This document shows positions 1 through 6,277 of a DNA stretch of 12,676 bases, piece after piece. The DNA lies in assembly GCA_946406275.1 (NCBI GenBank), contig CAMJJZ010000029.1:1-12676 (forward strand), given 5' to 3'. Position 1 is the first letter of the stretch; each line of letters begins with the position of its first letter. Made by a program: the position numbers and the translations under genes. Below the pieces are notes generated by a model. It was not told the DNA's origin. It saw nothing but the letters and a program-made list of their open reading frames with translations, and did no database searches. Source of the DNA: an uncultured Bacteroidales bacterium (GTDB taxonomy: Bacteria; Bacteroidota; Bacteroidia; Bacteroidales; UBA932).

Positions 1-38
1 AGAATGACGAATACAATAACAATTAATACCATAAAACT

Positions 39-299
39 ATGTTACTTTCAACTATGATTCTTCAGGCTGCAGCAGGTGCTGCACTTGGTAAGGCTGGTGC
101 CGCACTGGCAGCTGCTGTTGCAGCTATCGCAGCCGCTTTCGGTATCGGCAAGATCGGTAAGGCAACCATGGAGGCAATTGCCCGTCAGCCGGAAAGCGCA
201 GGCAATATGCGTACGGCCATGATCATCGCCGCAGGTATGATCGAGGGCGCCGCCCTGTTCGCCATCATCGTCTGCTTCCTTACCCTGGTTATTAAGTAA
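39..299 (+). CDS. atpE: ATP synthase F0 subunit c
   Basis: Forms the membrane c-ring that carries protons through F0 and turns the rotor. The 86-residue product is a two-helix hairpin: an Ala/Gly-rich first helix (about residues 8-40), a polar loop containing the family ARQPE motif (48-52), and a second helix (about 60-84). The ion-binding carboxylate is E69 in MIEGAALFA. The first helix lacks the glutamine typical of sodium-binding c-rings, so proton use is inferred. The start at 39 gives the expected MLLST-type N-terminus. No Shine-Dalgarno is visible, only an A-rich leader, which is usual in Bacteroidota. The stop overlaps the atpF start by one base (TAATG), which suggests translational coupling. 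Confidence 0.97.
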   Translation: MLLSTMILQAAAGAALGKAGAALAAAVAAIAAAFGIGKIGKATMEAIARQPESAGNMRTAMIIAAGMIEGAALFAIIVCFLTLVIK

Positions 300-808
300 T
301 GAACCTGGTTACACCCGACACCGGCCTTCTTTTCTGGATGGTCGTAATATTCGGAATCGTGTTTCTGCTGCTGTGGAGATTCGGTTTCCCAATCATTACG
401 TCCAGCCTGGAAAGCCGTAACAAGAGGATTCAGAAGTCCCTTGACGACGCCCGTGATCTGGAGGTGAAAATGCGGGAATGGACCGCTGACCACGCCCGTA
501 TGCTGGAAGAGGCCCGGAAGGAACAATCGGCAATCCTACGCGAAGCAACCGACGCCAAGAACAAGATTGTGGCCGATGCCAAAGTCCAGGCCCAGGAAGA
601 GGCCGATAAGATCCTCTCCAAGGCCCGCACGGAAATTGAGGCAGAAAAGGCTGCAGCCCTTTCCGACGTCCGCCGCGAAGTGGCCGTCCTGGGCGTCCAG
701 ATTGCAGAGAAAATTCTCCGCAAGGAGCTCTCGGACGACGACAAGAGGGCCGATTTCCTTGACTCCATGGTAGAAGAAGTCTCCAGGAAAACAGACAGTC
801 TTTCGTGA
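299..808 (+). CDS. atpF: ATP synthase F0 subunit b
   Basis: Peripheral stalk subunit that holds the F1 head against rotation. The 169-residue product has one N-terminal membrane helix (about residues 9-27, ending in LLLWRFGFP) and then a long charged, Ala-rich coiled coil (about 38-130). Its C-terminal part (AEKILRKELSDDDKRADFLD) is the usual delta-binding end. Length and layout match the family. The start overlaps the atpE stop (TAATG), and its stop overlaps the atpH start by four bases (GTGA). It therefore sits in a tightly packed operon. Confidence 0.96.
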   Translation: MNLVTPDTGLLFWMVVIFGIVFLLLWRFGFPIITSSLESRNKRIQKSLDDARDLEVKMREWTADHARMLEEARKEQSAILREATDAKNKIVADAKVQAQEEADKILSKARTEIEAEKAAALSDVRREVAVLGVQIAEKILRKELSDDDKRADFLDSMVEEVSRKTDSLS

Positions 809-1362
809 ACCGGGGCATCATCATAACGCGTTATGCACGTGCCTTTGAAAGGTATGTGAGGGAGACAGGTGGCGGCTCTGTCCAGGCCGATGAAGCCCGC
901 CGGCTCACAAAGGCCATGAAGGAAATGCCGGACCTGCGAAAGTACATTGCTTCCAGGGATGTCCTCTCCTTTGACAGGAAGAAGGAACTCCTTGCGAGTG
1001 CCCTTGGCGGCAAGATGTCCCTGCAGATGGAAAGGTTCGCGGACCTTCTTGAGAGGAACGGCCGTATGGACTTTCTGGCGGAAATCCTCCACGCCTTCAC
1101 GGAGATGCACGACAGGGCGGACGGCATTCGCCGCGCCCGCCTTACGGTGGTGAGGGAGGCCCCGGAAAGCCTCCTTGTAAACCTTCGTAAACTGGTGAAG
1201 GAAAAAACCGGGGACGATGTCGTGATAGATGTTATCATCGATCCCTCAGTCATTGGCGGATTCATTTTCGACATTGACGATTATCTCCTGGACGCCAGCG
1301 TAAAGCGTCAGCTGGATATTTTCCGGGAGCAGTTTATTGAACGAAACAGAAGAATAATCTGA
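805..1362 (+). CDS. atpH: ATP synthase F1 subunit delta
   Basis: Links the peripheral stalk (b subunits) to the top of the F1 head. The 185-residue product begins with a helical N-terminal domain containing the [10 protein letters not shown] motif near the start. Its C-terminal domain holds the family signature [27 protein letters not shown] (about residues 144-171). The start codon is GTG at 805, inside the atpF stop region (GTGA). This is the only start that keeps the RYARAF motif, so a non-ATG start is accepted. The stop overlaps atpA by one base (TGATG). Length is normal for the family. Confidence 0.95.
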   Translation: MNRGIIITRYARAFERYVRETGGGSVQADEARRLTKAMKEMPDLRKYIASRDVLSFDRKKELLASALGGKMSLQMERFADLLERNGRMDFLAEILHAFTEMHDRADGIRRARLTVVREAPESLLVNLRKLVKEKTGDDVVIDVIIDPSVIGGFIFDIDDYLLDASVKRQLDIFREQFIERNRRII

Positions 1363-2945
1363 TGGCAACTAGTTTGAAACCCTCAGAGGTCAGCGACGTC
1401 CTCCTTAGTCAGCTCAGGGAGATGAAAAGCGACCTCCAGTTCGAGGAAGTTGGAAAAGTGCTCCAGGTGAGCGACGGCGTAGTGCGCATCTACGGCCTGG
1501 ACAAGGCCGAGGCCGGGGAACTCCTGGATTGCGGCAGCGGCGTCATGGCCGTGGTCATGAACCTGGAAGTGGACAACGTGGGCGCCGTGCTCATGGGCCC
1601 CACAGACCATATCAAGGAAGGTATGGTGGTCCGTCGTACCGGCCGCATTGCCTCCGTGGGAGTGAACGACAGCCTCCTTGGGCGCGTAATAGACCCTTTG
1701 GGCAATCCCCTGGACGGTCTTGGAGACATCAAGGGTGAAAAGATAGACATGCCCCTGGAGCGCAAGGCTCCGGGCGTCATCTTCCGCCAGCCGGTGAGCG
1801 AGCCTCTCCAGACCGGCCTCAAGGCTATTGACGCCATGATTCCCATCGGCCGCGGCCAGCGCGAGCTCATAATCGGCGACCGCCAGACCGGAAAGACAGC
1901 CATCGCAATCGACACCATCATAAACCAGAGGTCGGAGTTCCTTGCCGGAAAGCCCGTGTGCTGCATCTACGTGGCCGTGGGCCAGAAGGGCAGCACCGTG
2001 GCCTCCATAGTGAACACCCTCCGCGAGCACGGCGCAATGGACTATACCGTGGTTGTTGCCGCCACGGCTGCGGACCCTGCCGCGCTGCAGTATTATGCGC
2101 CCTTTGCCGGAGCGGCCATCGGCGAGTATTTCCGCGACACCGGCCGCCATGCCCTTGTGGTGTACGACGACCTTTCCAAGCAGGCCGTGGCATACCGTGA
2201 GGTGTCCCTGATCCTTAAGCGCCCTTCCGGCCGCGAGGCATATCCCGGCGATATTTTCTACCTTCACAGCCGTCTTCTGGAAAGGGCCGCGAGAATAATC
2301 GACCAGCAGGAGGTGGCAGCCCGGATGAACGACCTTCCGGAGGCCCTGAAGGGCAAGGTCAAGGGCGGCGGCTCCCTTACCGCACTGCCAATAATCGAGA
2401 CCCAGGCCGGAGACGTATCGGCCTATATCCCAACCAACGTAATCTCCATTACGGACGGCCAGATTTACCTGGAGCAGGCGCTGTTCAACCAGGGCGTGCG
2501 TCCCGCAATCAATGTTGGTATATCCGTGTCCCGTGTGGGCGGCAGCGCCCAGGTGAAGTCCATGAAGAAAGTGGCGGGCACTCTCAAGATAGACCAGGCC
2601 CAGTGGGCGGAACTGGAGGCTTTCTCCAAGTTCTCCTCCGATGTGGACAAGGTTACGGAAATGGCCCTGGACAAAGGCCGAAAGAACAACCAGCTCCTCA
2701 TCCAGCCTCAGTACAGTCCTATGCCCATGGGAGAGCAGGTGGCCGTCCTTTACTGCGGCACCAAGGCCCTCATGAAGGACATCCCCGTGTCCTCCGTCCG
2801 CGCCTTCCAGGACGCCTTCCTTGACCGCCTTCGCGCCACCCACCAGACCGACGTCCTAGACCCCCTTGGCCAGGGCAAGCTCACCCCGGAGATTGAAAAG
2901 ATCCTTGTAGATACTGCTGAGTCAGTTATACTATCCATGAAGTAA
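1362..2945 (+). CDS. atpA: ATP synthase F1 subunit alpha
   Basis: Non-catalytic nucleotide-binding subunit of the F1 hexamer, which supplies the arginine finger to the beta active site. The 527-residue product has the N-terminal beta-barrel region (about residues 25-95), the Walker A loop GDRQTGKT (172-179), the Walker B strand ALVVYDDL (about 264-271), and the alpha signature [17 protein letters not shown] (about 380-396), whose Arg is the finger. Length and motif order are normal. It starts on the last base of the atpH stop. After it comes a 68-nt gap holding palindromic repeats, the only real break in this otherwise overlapping gene series. The long reverse-strand open frame across this gene is a codon-bias shadow. 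Confidence 0.98.
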   Translation: MATSLKPSEVSDVLLSQLREMKSDLQFEEVGKVLQVSDGVVRIYGLDKAEAGELLDCGSGVMAVVMNLEVDNVGAVLMGPTDHIKEGMVVRRTGRIASVGVNDSLLGRVIDPLGNPLDGLGDIKGEKIDMPLERKAPGVIFRQPVSEPLQTGLKAIDAMIPIGRGQRELIIGDRQTGKTAIAIDTIINQRSEFLAGKPVCCIYVAVGQKGSTVASIVNTLREHGAMDYTVVVAATAADPAALQYYAPFAGAAIGEYFRDTGRHALVVYDDLSKQAVAYREVSLILKRPSGREAYPGDIFYLHSRLLERAARIIDQQEVAARMNDLPEALKGKVKGGGSLTALPIIETQAGDVSAYIPTNVISITDGQIYLEQALFNQGVRPAINVGISVSRVGGSAQVKSMKKVAGTLKIDQAQWAELEAFSKFSSDVDKVTEMALDKGRKNNQLLIQPQYSPMPMGEQVAVLYCGTKALMKDIPVSSVRAFQDAFLDRLRATHQTDVLDPLGQGKLTPEIEKILVDTAESVILSMK

Positions 2946-2946
2946 A

Positions 2947-3002
2947 GCATCGTCATTCTCGGACTTGTTTTTTTTAGTCATTCCGGGCTTGACCCGGAAT
3001 CT
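2947..3002 (+). repeat. Palindromic repeat copies between atpA and atpG
   Basis: Two pieces of one repeat family lie in the 68-nt atpA-atpG gap. The right piece (2977-3002) has a perfect 8-bp stem, ATTCCGGG (2980-2987) with CCCGGAAT (2993-3000), around a CTTGA loop. The left piece (2947-2967) matches 20 of 21 bases of the copy inside atpG at 3653-3673 but lacks its right arm. A run of eight T (2968-2975) lies between the pieces. The T-run precedes the stem, so this is not a standard terminator on the plus strand. It may affect mRNA stability or the alpha:gamma expression ratio, which is inference. Confidence 0.75.
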
Positions 3003-3013
3003 TTAACAACAGG

Positions 3014-3940
3014 ATGCCAACATTAAAGGAAATAAAAGGCCGTATAGCCTCCGTGCAGAACACGCTCAAGATAACATCGGCAATGAAGCTGGTGTCGTCG
3101 GCCAAGCTGCGCAAGGCCCAGACCGCCATAGAGTCCATGCGCCCCTACCAGGCCAAACTCCAGGAGATTCTGGCCACCGCCACGGGCTCTTCCGGCGCCC
3201 CGTCCACGGAAAAGGCCGTTTTTGGTGGACAAGTGGCCCAAAATGGCAGTTTGTCCACGGAAAGTGGGGATTTTGGTGGACAAGTTCCCGCCGGAGACAC
3301 TGTTGTCATAGCTATGGCCTCCAACTCCTCCCTTTGCGGCGGGTTCAACGCCAATGCAATTGCCAAGGTGAAGGAGGTTCTGCGTGACCGGAAGGTTGTG
3401 CGGGTGTACTCCATCGGCAAAAAGATGGCCGATGCCATGCGGAAGGCGGGCTACCCTTCTCCGGAGGACTACACGTCTCTCTCCGACCACCCGTCCTACG
3501 GCCCCGCCGCAGACCTTGCGGAAACACTCATGGAAGAGTACTCTGAGGGCAAGATTGCCAGCGTCCTTCTTGTGTACAATCACTTCGTCTCCACCGGTAA
3601 GCAAGTCCCGGTTGTAGAAGAGTTGTTTGACGCTAACAAAGCAGAAGAAACCGCATCGTCATTCTCGGGCTTGTCCCGGGAATCTCCGGACGTCATCCTT
3701 GAACCCTCCCGCAAGGAACTCCTTGAGGCCCTTTACCCCAAGACCATCAAACTCAAGCTCTTTGCCGCCATCCTTGACAGCGCCGCGGCGGAGCACGCCG
3801 CCCGCACCGTGGCCATGCAAACCGCCACGGACAACGGCGAAGACCTCCTCTCTGAGCTCACCCTCCAGTACAACAAGGGTCGCCAGCAGAAGATCACCTC
3901 CGAGATCCTGGACCTTGCCGGCGGCCAGTCCCGCGACTAG
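3014..3940 (+). CDS. atpG: ATP synthase F1 subunit gamma, with in-frame repeat insertions
   Basis: Central rotor shaft of F1, linking the c-ring to the catalytic hexamer. The 308-residue product has the N-terminal helix beginning MPTLKEIKGRIASVQNTLKIT and the C-terminal helix with LDSAAAEHAARTVAMQTATDN (about residues 256-276), which pair as the coiled-coil shaft. The SNSSLCGGFN motif lies at 103-112. It is somewhat longer than a usual gamma (about 290). The surplus coincides with two odd stretches: a 17-residue-period repeat at 64-91 (STEKAVFGGQV, then STESGDFGGQV) and a palindrome-encoded stretch at about 214-224. Both fall where gamma subunits vary in length, so the shaft should be intact. 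The 3' end is duplicated downstream at 5629 and 8163. Confidence 0.96.
   Translation: MPTLKEIKGRIASVQNTLKITSAMKLVSSAKLRKAQTAIESMRPYQAKLQEILATATGSSGAPSTEKAVFGGQVAQNGSLSTESGDFGGQVPAGDTVVIAMASNSSLCGGFNANAIAKVKEVLRDRKVVRVYSIGKKMADAMRKAGYPSPEDYTSLSDHPSYGPAADLAETLMEEYSEGKIASVLLVYNHFVSTGKQVPVVEELFDANKAEETASSFSGLSRESPDVILEPSRKELLEALYPKTIKLKLFAAILDSAAAEHAARTVAMQTATDNGEDLLSELTLQYNKGRQQKITSEILDLAGGQSRD
3202..3285 (+). repeat. 51-nt-period palindromic repeat inside atpG
   Basis: Two 33-nt units (3202-3234 and 3253-3285) lie 51 nt apart, exactly 17 codons, so the reading frame is kept. The first 11 and last 13 bases of the units are identical and the centres differ. Each unit is bounded by the inverted hexamers GTCCAC and GTGGAC (3202-3207 with 3225-3230; 3253-3258 with 3276-3281), so each can fold back. 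The pattern of conserved arms and a drifting centre suggests a palindromic repeat family settled in the gene rather than a simple duplication. The encoded segment lies in a surface-variable part of gamma. Confidence 0.75.
3653..3684 (+). repeat. Palindromic repeat copy inside the atpG coding region
   Basis: Shares 20 of 21 bases (3653-3673) with the partial copy at 2947-2967 upstream of atpG. It has a 9-bp stem, ATTCTCGGG (3661-3669) with CCCGGGAAT (3675-3683), including one G-U pair, around a CTTGT loop. It keeps the atpG frame and encodes roughly ASSFSGLSRES (residues 214-224) just before the conserved C-terminal part. This resembles the protein-coding palindromic elements known in Rickettsia in behaviour; no relation in sequence is claimed. 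Confidence 0.75.
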
Positions 3941-3958
3941 CTTCATGCAAGATTCCGG
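3878..3958 (+). repeat. atpG 3'-end repeat, copy 1 (native)
   Basis: The last 63 bases of atpG plus 18 bases beyond the stop. This 81-bp block recurs at 8163-8243 with 78 of 81 bases identical, and weak similarity runs about 12 bases further. A 23-bp core (3917-3939) also recurs at 5629-5651 with one mismatch. A short palindrome, TCCGGAA-A-TTCCGGA (3954-3968), lies at the edge of the block. The repeat is not expected from operon structure and marks the left end of the accessory block. Confidence 0.9.
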
Positions 3959-3995
3959 AAATTCCGGATTGTGTATAAAACGACTCTTTATACGA

Positions 3996-5111
3996 ATGAA
4001 GATTGTTCGGCATAAACTATTGTTGCTGGTAGCATTGACACTGATGGTAGTGTCAATGCCGGTTTATGCACAGAATACATCCTACTCTTTTGATTGGGAA
4101 TGGCGGGCTCTGCGTTTGAATGACTTTGCTACATCCCAGGCCATCTTGGAAAAAGAATCCAATTTGGCGATACAATGGAAGATTGAAACCAGCAAGTTTT
4201 CTGTTCCCCAGAAGGAGTATTGCCGTATAAAGTATTATGACATTAAGAATCTCTTCATTCCCTCCGATTCATGGATAGCGGAAGACTCTAGAAATCCCGA
4301 GAAGCTAAAGTTCGAACAGTTGAAGTTCGATATGTCGGAGCTCTATAGCCGTAAGGCAGAAAATGCCGTTAACCGTGCCGGTAAATTGGGAAATACCATT
4401 AATGAATACAAGGATAGCCTTACACTGGCAATTGATGTCTTGTGTGAGGTGACACAGAATGGGGAAGACTCATTAGCCGTTGATTTTTTGTCGAAAAGAG
4501 TATCGGAAGAGATCAAGGCATTGGGAATGCCATATCAGGATATCAACATCCCGGAAAAAATGGGTGTTGCCGTTGAGGTGGCTTTTTATGAACAAGGTAC
4601 ACTGCGGGCGGGTAATATTACCCAGTTGCTTCCATCAATATACCCTTATTTGGGGATAGAATTGTCGTTAGTGACGGGCCGGATGTGTGTTGCGTTCAAT
4701 CTTTCGGCGCAGCAGACCGGCGACTGGCTTACAAGTAACGAGGATTTCTATTATAAGGATCAGTTTTACCCAAAAGGATCCAGGTGTGAAGATATCCATT
4801 ATTTCGGCCTGCTGAAGTATTCTGTTTTCAAGAATAATCGCATCCAGATATGGCCATTTGCCGGGGCCGGTGTGGTGAATATGTCTTTTTTGCCGACATT
4901 GGACCTTAAAAACTTTTCGACCTACAATTATATGGCGGGGATAGATGTTGATTATTGCCTGCGAGAGACGTGGACTCTTCAGAACAGAAGATTGGAGGAC
5001 TGTTTGTTAAAAGGCCGGATTTATGTGTCCAGGGACGATATTGCCGGATATACAGGTTACAGTATTAATGTCGGTGCTGGCATTTCAATACGCACCAGAA
5101 AGACTAGATAA
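3996..5111 (+). CDS. Secreted protein of unknown function, possible beta-rich C-terminal domain
   Basis: Not recognised as a named family. The 371-residue product starts with a clear signal peptide (MKIVRHK, a hydrophobic core rich in L, V and M, then cleavage near VYAQ, about residue 26), so it is exported. The middle (about 40-190) is charged and helical with several Tyr and Cys. The last third (about 195-371) has alternating hydrophobic and aromatic strands and ends in YSINVGAGISIRTRKTR, which could be a small outer-membrane or periplasmic beta structure. The frame is open further upstream into atpG, but the start at 3996 gives the proper signal peptide. It begins 55 nt after atpG with no visible promoter, so readthrough from the atp operon is possible. 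Its stop overlaps the next gene (TAATG). Confidence 0.8.
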   Translation: MKIVRHKLLLLVALTLMVVSMPVYAQNTSYSFDWEWRALRLNDFATSQAILEKESNLAIQWKIETSKFSVPQKEYCRIKYYDIKNLFIPSDSWIAEDSRNPEKLKFEQLKFDMSELYSRKAENAVNRAGKLGNTINEYKDSLTLAIDVLCEVTQNGEDSLAVDFLSKRVSEEIKALGMPYQDINIPEKMGVAVEVAFYEQGTLRAGNITQLLPSIYPYLGIELSLVTGRMCVAFNLSAQQTGDWLTSNEDFYYKDQFYPKGSRCEDIHYFGLLKYSVFKNNRIQIWPFAGAGVVNMSFLPTLDLKNFSTYNYMAGIDVDYCLRETWTLQNRRLEDCLLKGRIYVSRDDIAGYTGYSINVGAGISIRTRKTR

Positions 5112-5623
5112 TGGATATGAGACGTTTAATTGCTATTATGGCATTATTGGTTTTACCATTCATTGCCAATGCGCAGATAAAAGACTCTGTAGACGTGTCA
5201 TATAAGGCACGTGGAACACATATTTATCAAGACGGAAGGAAGATGTCAGACCAGGAAGTCAAAGACATTGTTATATCAAGGATAGGCAACGCTGAAACCC
5301 GATATCAAGAGTATCTTAAAGCTCAAAAAGACTTCCGAGCTGGACTACTGAATATGGGAGGGGGATTTGCACTGGCCGGGGTGTTTACGTGGCTGCAAGT
5401 TAAGGCATTTGAAGTTGGCAAAGAAACAGGTTGTGTCTCTCCCGGCGGTTTCCCTTTTATTTTGGGCGGAATTGCCTGGGCTGGTTTTGGTATTGCCAAA
5501 ACTGTTTCAGCCTACGGGAAAGTGAATGCTTTGGCAAAGGATATCAGTCTTTCCGGGGACCATCAGGTTACAGTTACACCCCAGGTTTCCCAAAATGGAG
5601 TCGGCCTACGCTTCAACTTCTGA
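5111..5623 (+). CDS. Small exported protein of unknown function with two hydrophobic segments
   Basis: Not recognised. The 170-residue product (168 if the ATG at 5117 is used) has a signal peptide (MRRLIAIMALLVLPFIANAQ) that would cleave near ANAQ. A polar region follows (about 25-75, with YQDGRKMSDQEVKD). Then come two Gly-rich hydrophobic stretches (about 78-95 and 110-132) and an amphipathic tail ending VGLRFNF; a terminal Phe is common in proteins exported to the outer membrane. It overlaps the upstream secreted gene by one base (TAATG), so the two are probably made and act together. Five bases after its stop begins a fragment of the atpG 3' end, which marks the end of this gene pair as a unit. 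Confidence 0.8.
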   Translation: MDMRRLIAIMALLVLPFIANAQIKDSVDVSYKARGTHIYQDGRKMSDQEVKDIVISRIGNAETRYQEYLKAQKDFRAGLLNMGGGFALAGVFTWLQVKAFEVGKETGCVSPGGFPFILGGIAWAGFGIAKTVSAYGKVNALAKDISLSGDHQVTVTPQVSQNGVGLRFNF

Positions 5624-5628
5624 TAGAT

Positions 5629-5651
5629 GCCGGCGGCCAGGCCCGCGACTA
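5629..5651 (+). repeat. atpG 3'-end repeat, copy 2 (23-bp remnant)
   Basis: Matches the last codons of atpG and its stop (3917-3939) at 22 of 23 bases; the one change is T to G. It begins five bases after the stop of the preceding gene and ends at the edge of the hip promoter region. It is not in the frame of the preceding gene. On its own a 23-bp match might be doubted, but its place between two gene groups and the longer copy at 8163 support a shared origin. Confidence 0.75.
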
Positions 5652-5655
5652 AATA

Positions 5656-5734
5656 AGTATAATATACTAAACTTTTCTTTGTAATTATTAGGAATTATTC
5701 TATATTTGCGGAGAAAAGTTTATTTTATTATACT
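5656..5734. promoter_or_regulatory. Long inverted repeat around the hip promoter, probable operator
   Basis: The left arm (5656-5681) and right arm (5709-5734) are inverted copies matching at 22 of 26 positions, with a 27-nt spacer. The left arm contains its own small palindrome, AGTAT-AAT-ATACT (5656-5668). The spacer carries the -7 box and a direct repeat AATTATT (5683-5689 and 5693-5699) spaced 10 bp, about one helical turn. The right arm ends two bases before the start codon of the HTH gene. HipB-type regulators bind inverted repeats as dimers and repress their own operon, so this is the likely binding region. The link to this HTH protein is inferred from position. Confidence 0.65.
5678..5708 (+). 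promoter_or_regulatory. Bacteroidota-type promoter of the hip operon
   Basis: TTTG (5678-5681), 19 bases, then TATATTTG (5701-5708), an exact fit to the Bacteroidota consensus TTTG/TAnnTTTG. Transcription would start a few bases downstream, giving a leader of about 20 nt before the ATG at 5736. The -33 element is the end of the left arm of the inverted repeat and the -7 box abuts the right arm, so a bound repressor would block it. Confidence 0.8.
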
Positions 5735-5735
5735 A

Positions 5736-5945
5736 ATGGGCTTACAAGAAACGGTCAAGAACAGGCGCAAAGAATTGCAAATCTCCCAAAACGACCTTGC
5801 GGAGATATCCGGCGTGTCAATTGCTACCATAAAAAATATAGAGAGAGGGAAGGGTAACCCTTCTTTTGATACGGTGTTGAGAATAATCGATGTTTTAGGG
5901 CTTGAAATTGTTTTCAATGTCCGAAGCCCTTTTGACAATAAGTAG
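5736..5945 (+). CDS. hipB: HipB-like XRE-family HTH regulator / antitoxin component
   Basis: DNA-binding repressor of the operon and probable partner of the kinase complex. The 69-residue product is almost only a Cro/CI-type HTH domain: helix 2 around ISQNDLAEIS (16-25) and recognition helix SIATIKNIERGKG (28-40). It then has the C-terminal strand GLEIVFNVR (55-63), typical of HipB proteins, which pair through it. A TTG at 5706 is in frame, but it lies within the -7 promoter box, so the ATG at 5736 is chosen. It is followed after 8 nt by the HipS-like gene, the gene order of hipBST operons. The flanking inverted repeat suggests self-repression. Confidence 0.85.
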   Translation: MGLQETVKNRRKELQISQNDLAEISGVSIATIKNIERGKGNPSFDTVLRIIDVLGLEIVFNVRSPFDNK

Positions 5946-5953
5946 TAGTAGAT

Positions 5954-6277
5954 ATGCGACAACTTGAAGTATACAATAATGACGTTCCTGCCGGGGTTCT
6001 CACTGAGGTGGCTCCAGGCGCGGGGTACATTTTCCGGTATGATGAGTCTTACATTGCTGCCGGGGGAGTCCCTGTGTCGGTCACACTGCCTCTTCAGAAG
6101 GAACAGTATGTGTCGGACCACCTTTTCCCCTTCTTCTCCAACATGATTCCGGAGGGGGCGAACAGGAAGATGATTTGCAGGTCCCTCAAGATAGATGAGA
6201 ATGATCTTTTCGGTGTGCTGTACGCAATGGCCGGGAAGGATACAATAGGGGCAGTAAACGTTAGGAGGATTGCATGA
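5954..6277 (+). CDS. hipS: HipA N-terminal-domain protein, HipS-like antitoxin candidate
   Basis: A stand-alone version of the N-terminal subdomain of HipA kinases. The 107-residue product carries the domain's marks: VPVSVTLPLQKEQY (39-52), LFPFFSNMIPEGANRK (57-72), and the closing DLFGVLYAMAGKDTIGAV (84-101). In E. coli hipBST, as I recall it, the equivalent small protein HipS is the direct antitoxin of the kinase HipT; the same role is inferred here. It ends in an ATGATGA overlap with the kinase gene. A frameshifted full-length hipA is the alternative. Against that, both parts are complete domains and the kinase has its own AGGAGG site. Confidence 0.8.
   Translation: MRQLEVYNNDVPAGVLTEVAPGAGYIFRYDESYIAAGGVPVSVTLPLQKEQYVSDHLFPFFSNMIPEGANRKMICRSLKIDENDLFGVLYAMAGKDTIGAVNVRRIA
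6263..6268 (+). promoter_or_regulatory. Strong Shine-Dalgarno before the HipT-like gene
   Basis: AGGAGG, unusual among the genes here, most of which lack a visible site. It lies 5 nt before the ATG at 6274 and 8 nt before the in-frame ATG at 6277, so the second ATG has the better spacing. It indicates that the kinase is translated from its own start and is not a broken remainder of a longer hipA. Confidence 0.65.

Noticed and set aside
3..26. Possible 3' end of atpB (open frame ending in TAA at 24-26)
   Set aside because: Only seven codons are visible and subunit a C-termini are variable, so position alone does not support a call.
1383..2843. Long reverse-strand open frame (486 codons) across atpA
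   Set aside because: The plus strand encodes a complete alpha subunit with all motifs; the reverse frame reads as low-complexity His/Gly/Ala text and is a GC-rich codon shadow.
2960..3002. Rho-independent terminator between atpA and atpG
   Set aside because: The T8 run comes before the stem on the plus strand, and on the minus strand the stem is followed by A rather than T.
3202..3285. CRISPR-like array
   Set aside because: Only two units, in frame inside atpG, with no cas genes; it is a coding palindromic repeat.
3627..3995. Upstream extension of the 3996 gene into atpG, giving a 494-residue fusion
   Set aside because: The extension overlaps the conserved gamma C-terminus in another frame and reads as Ser/Pro/Arg-rich shadow; the ATG at 3996 gives a proper signal peptide.
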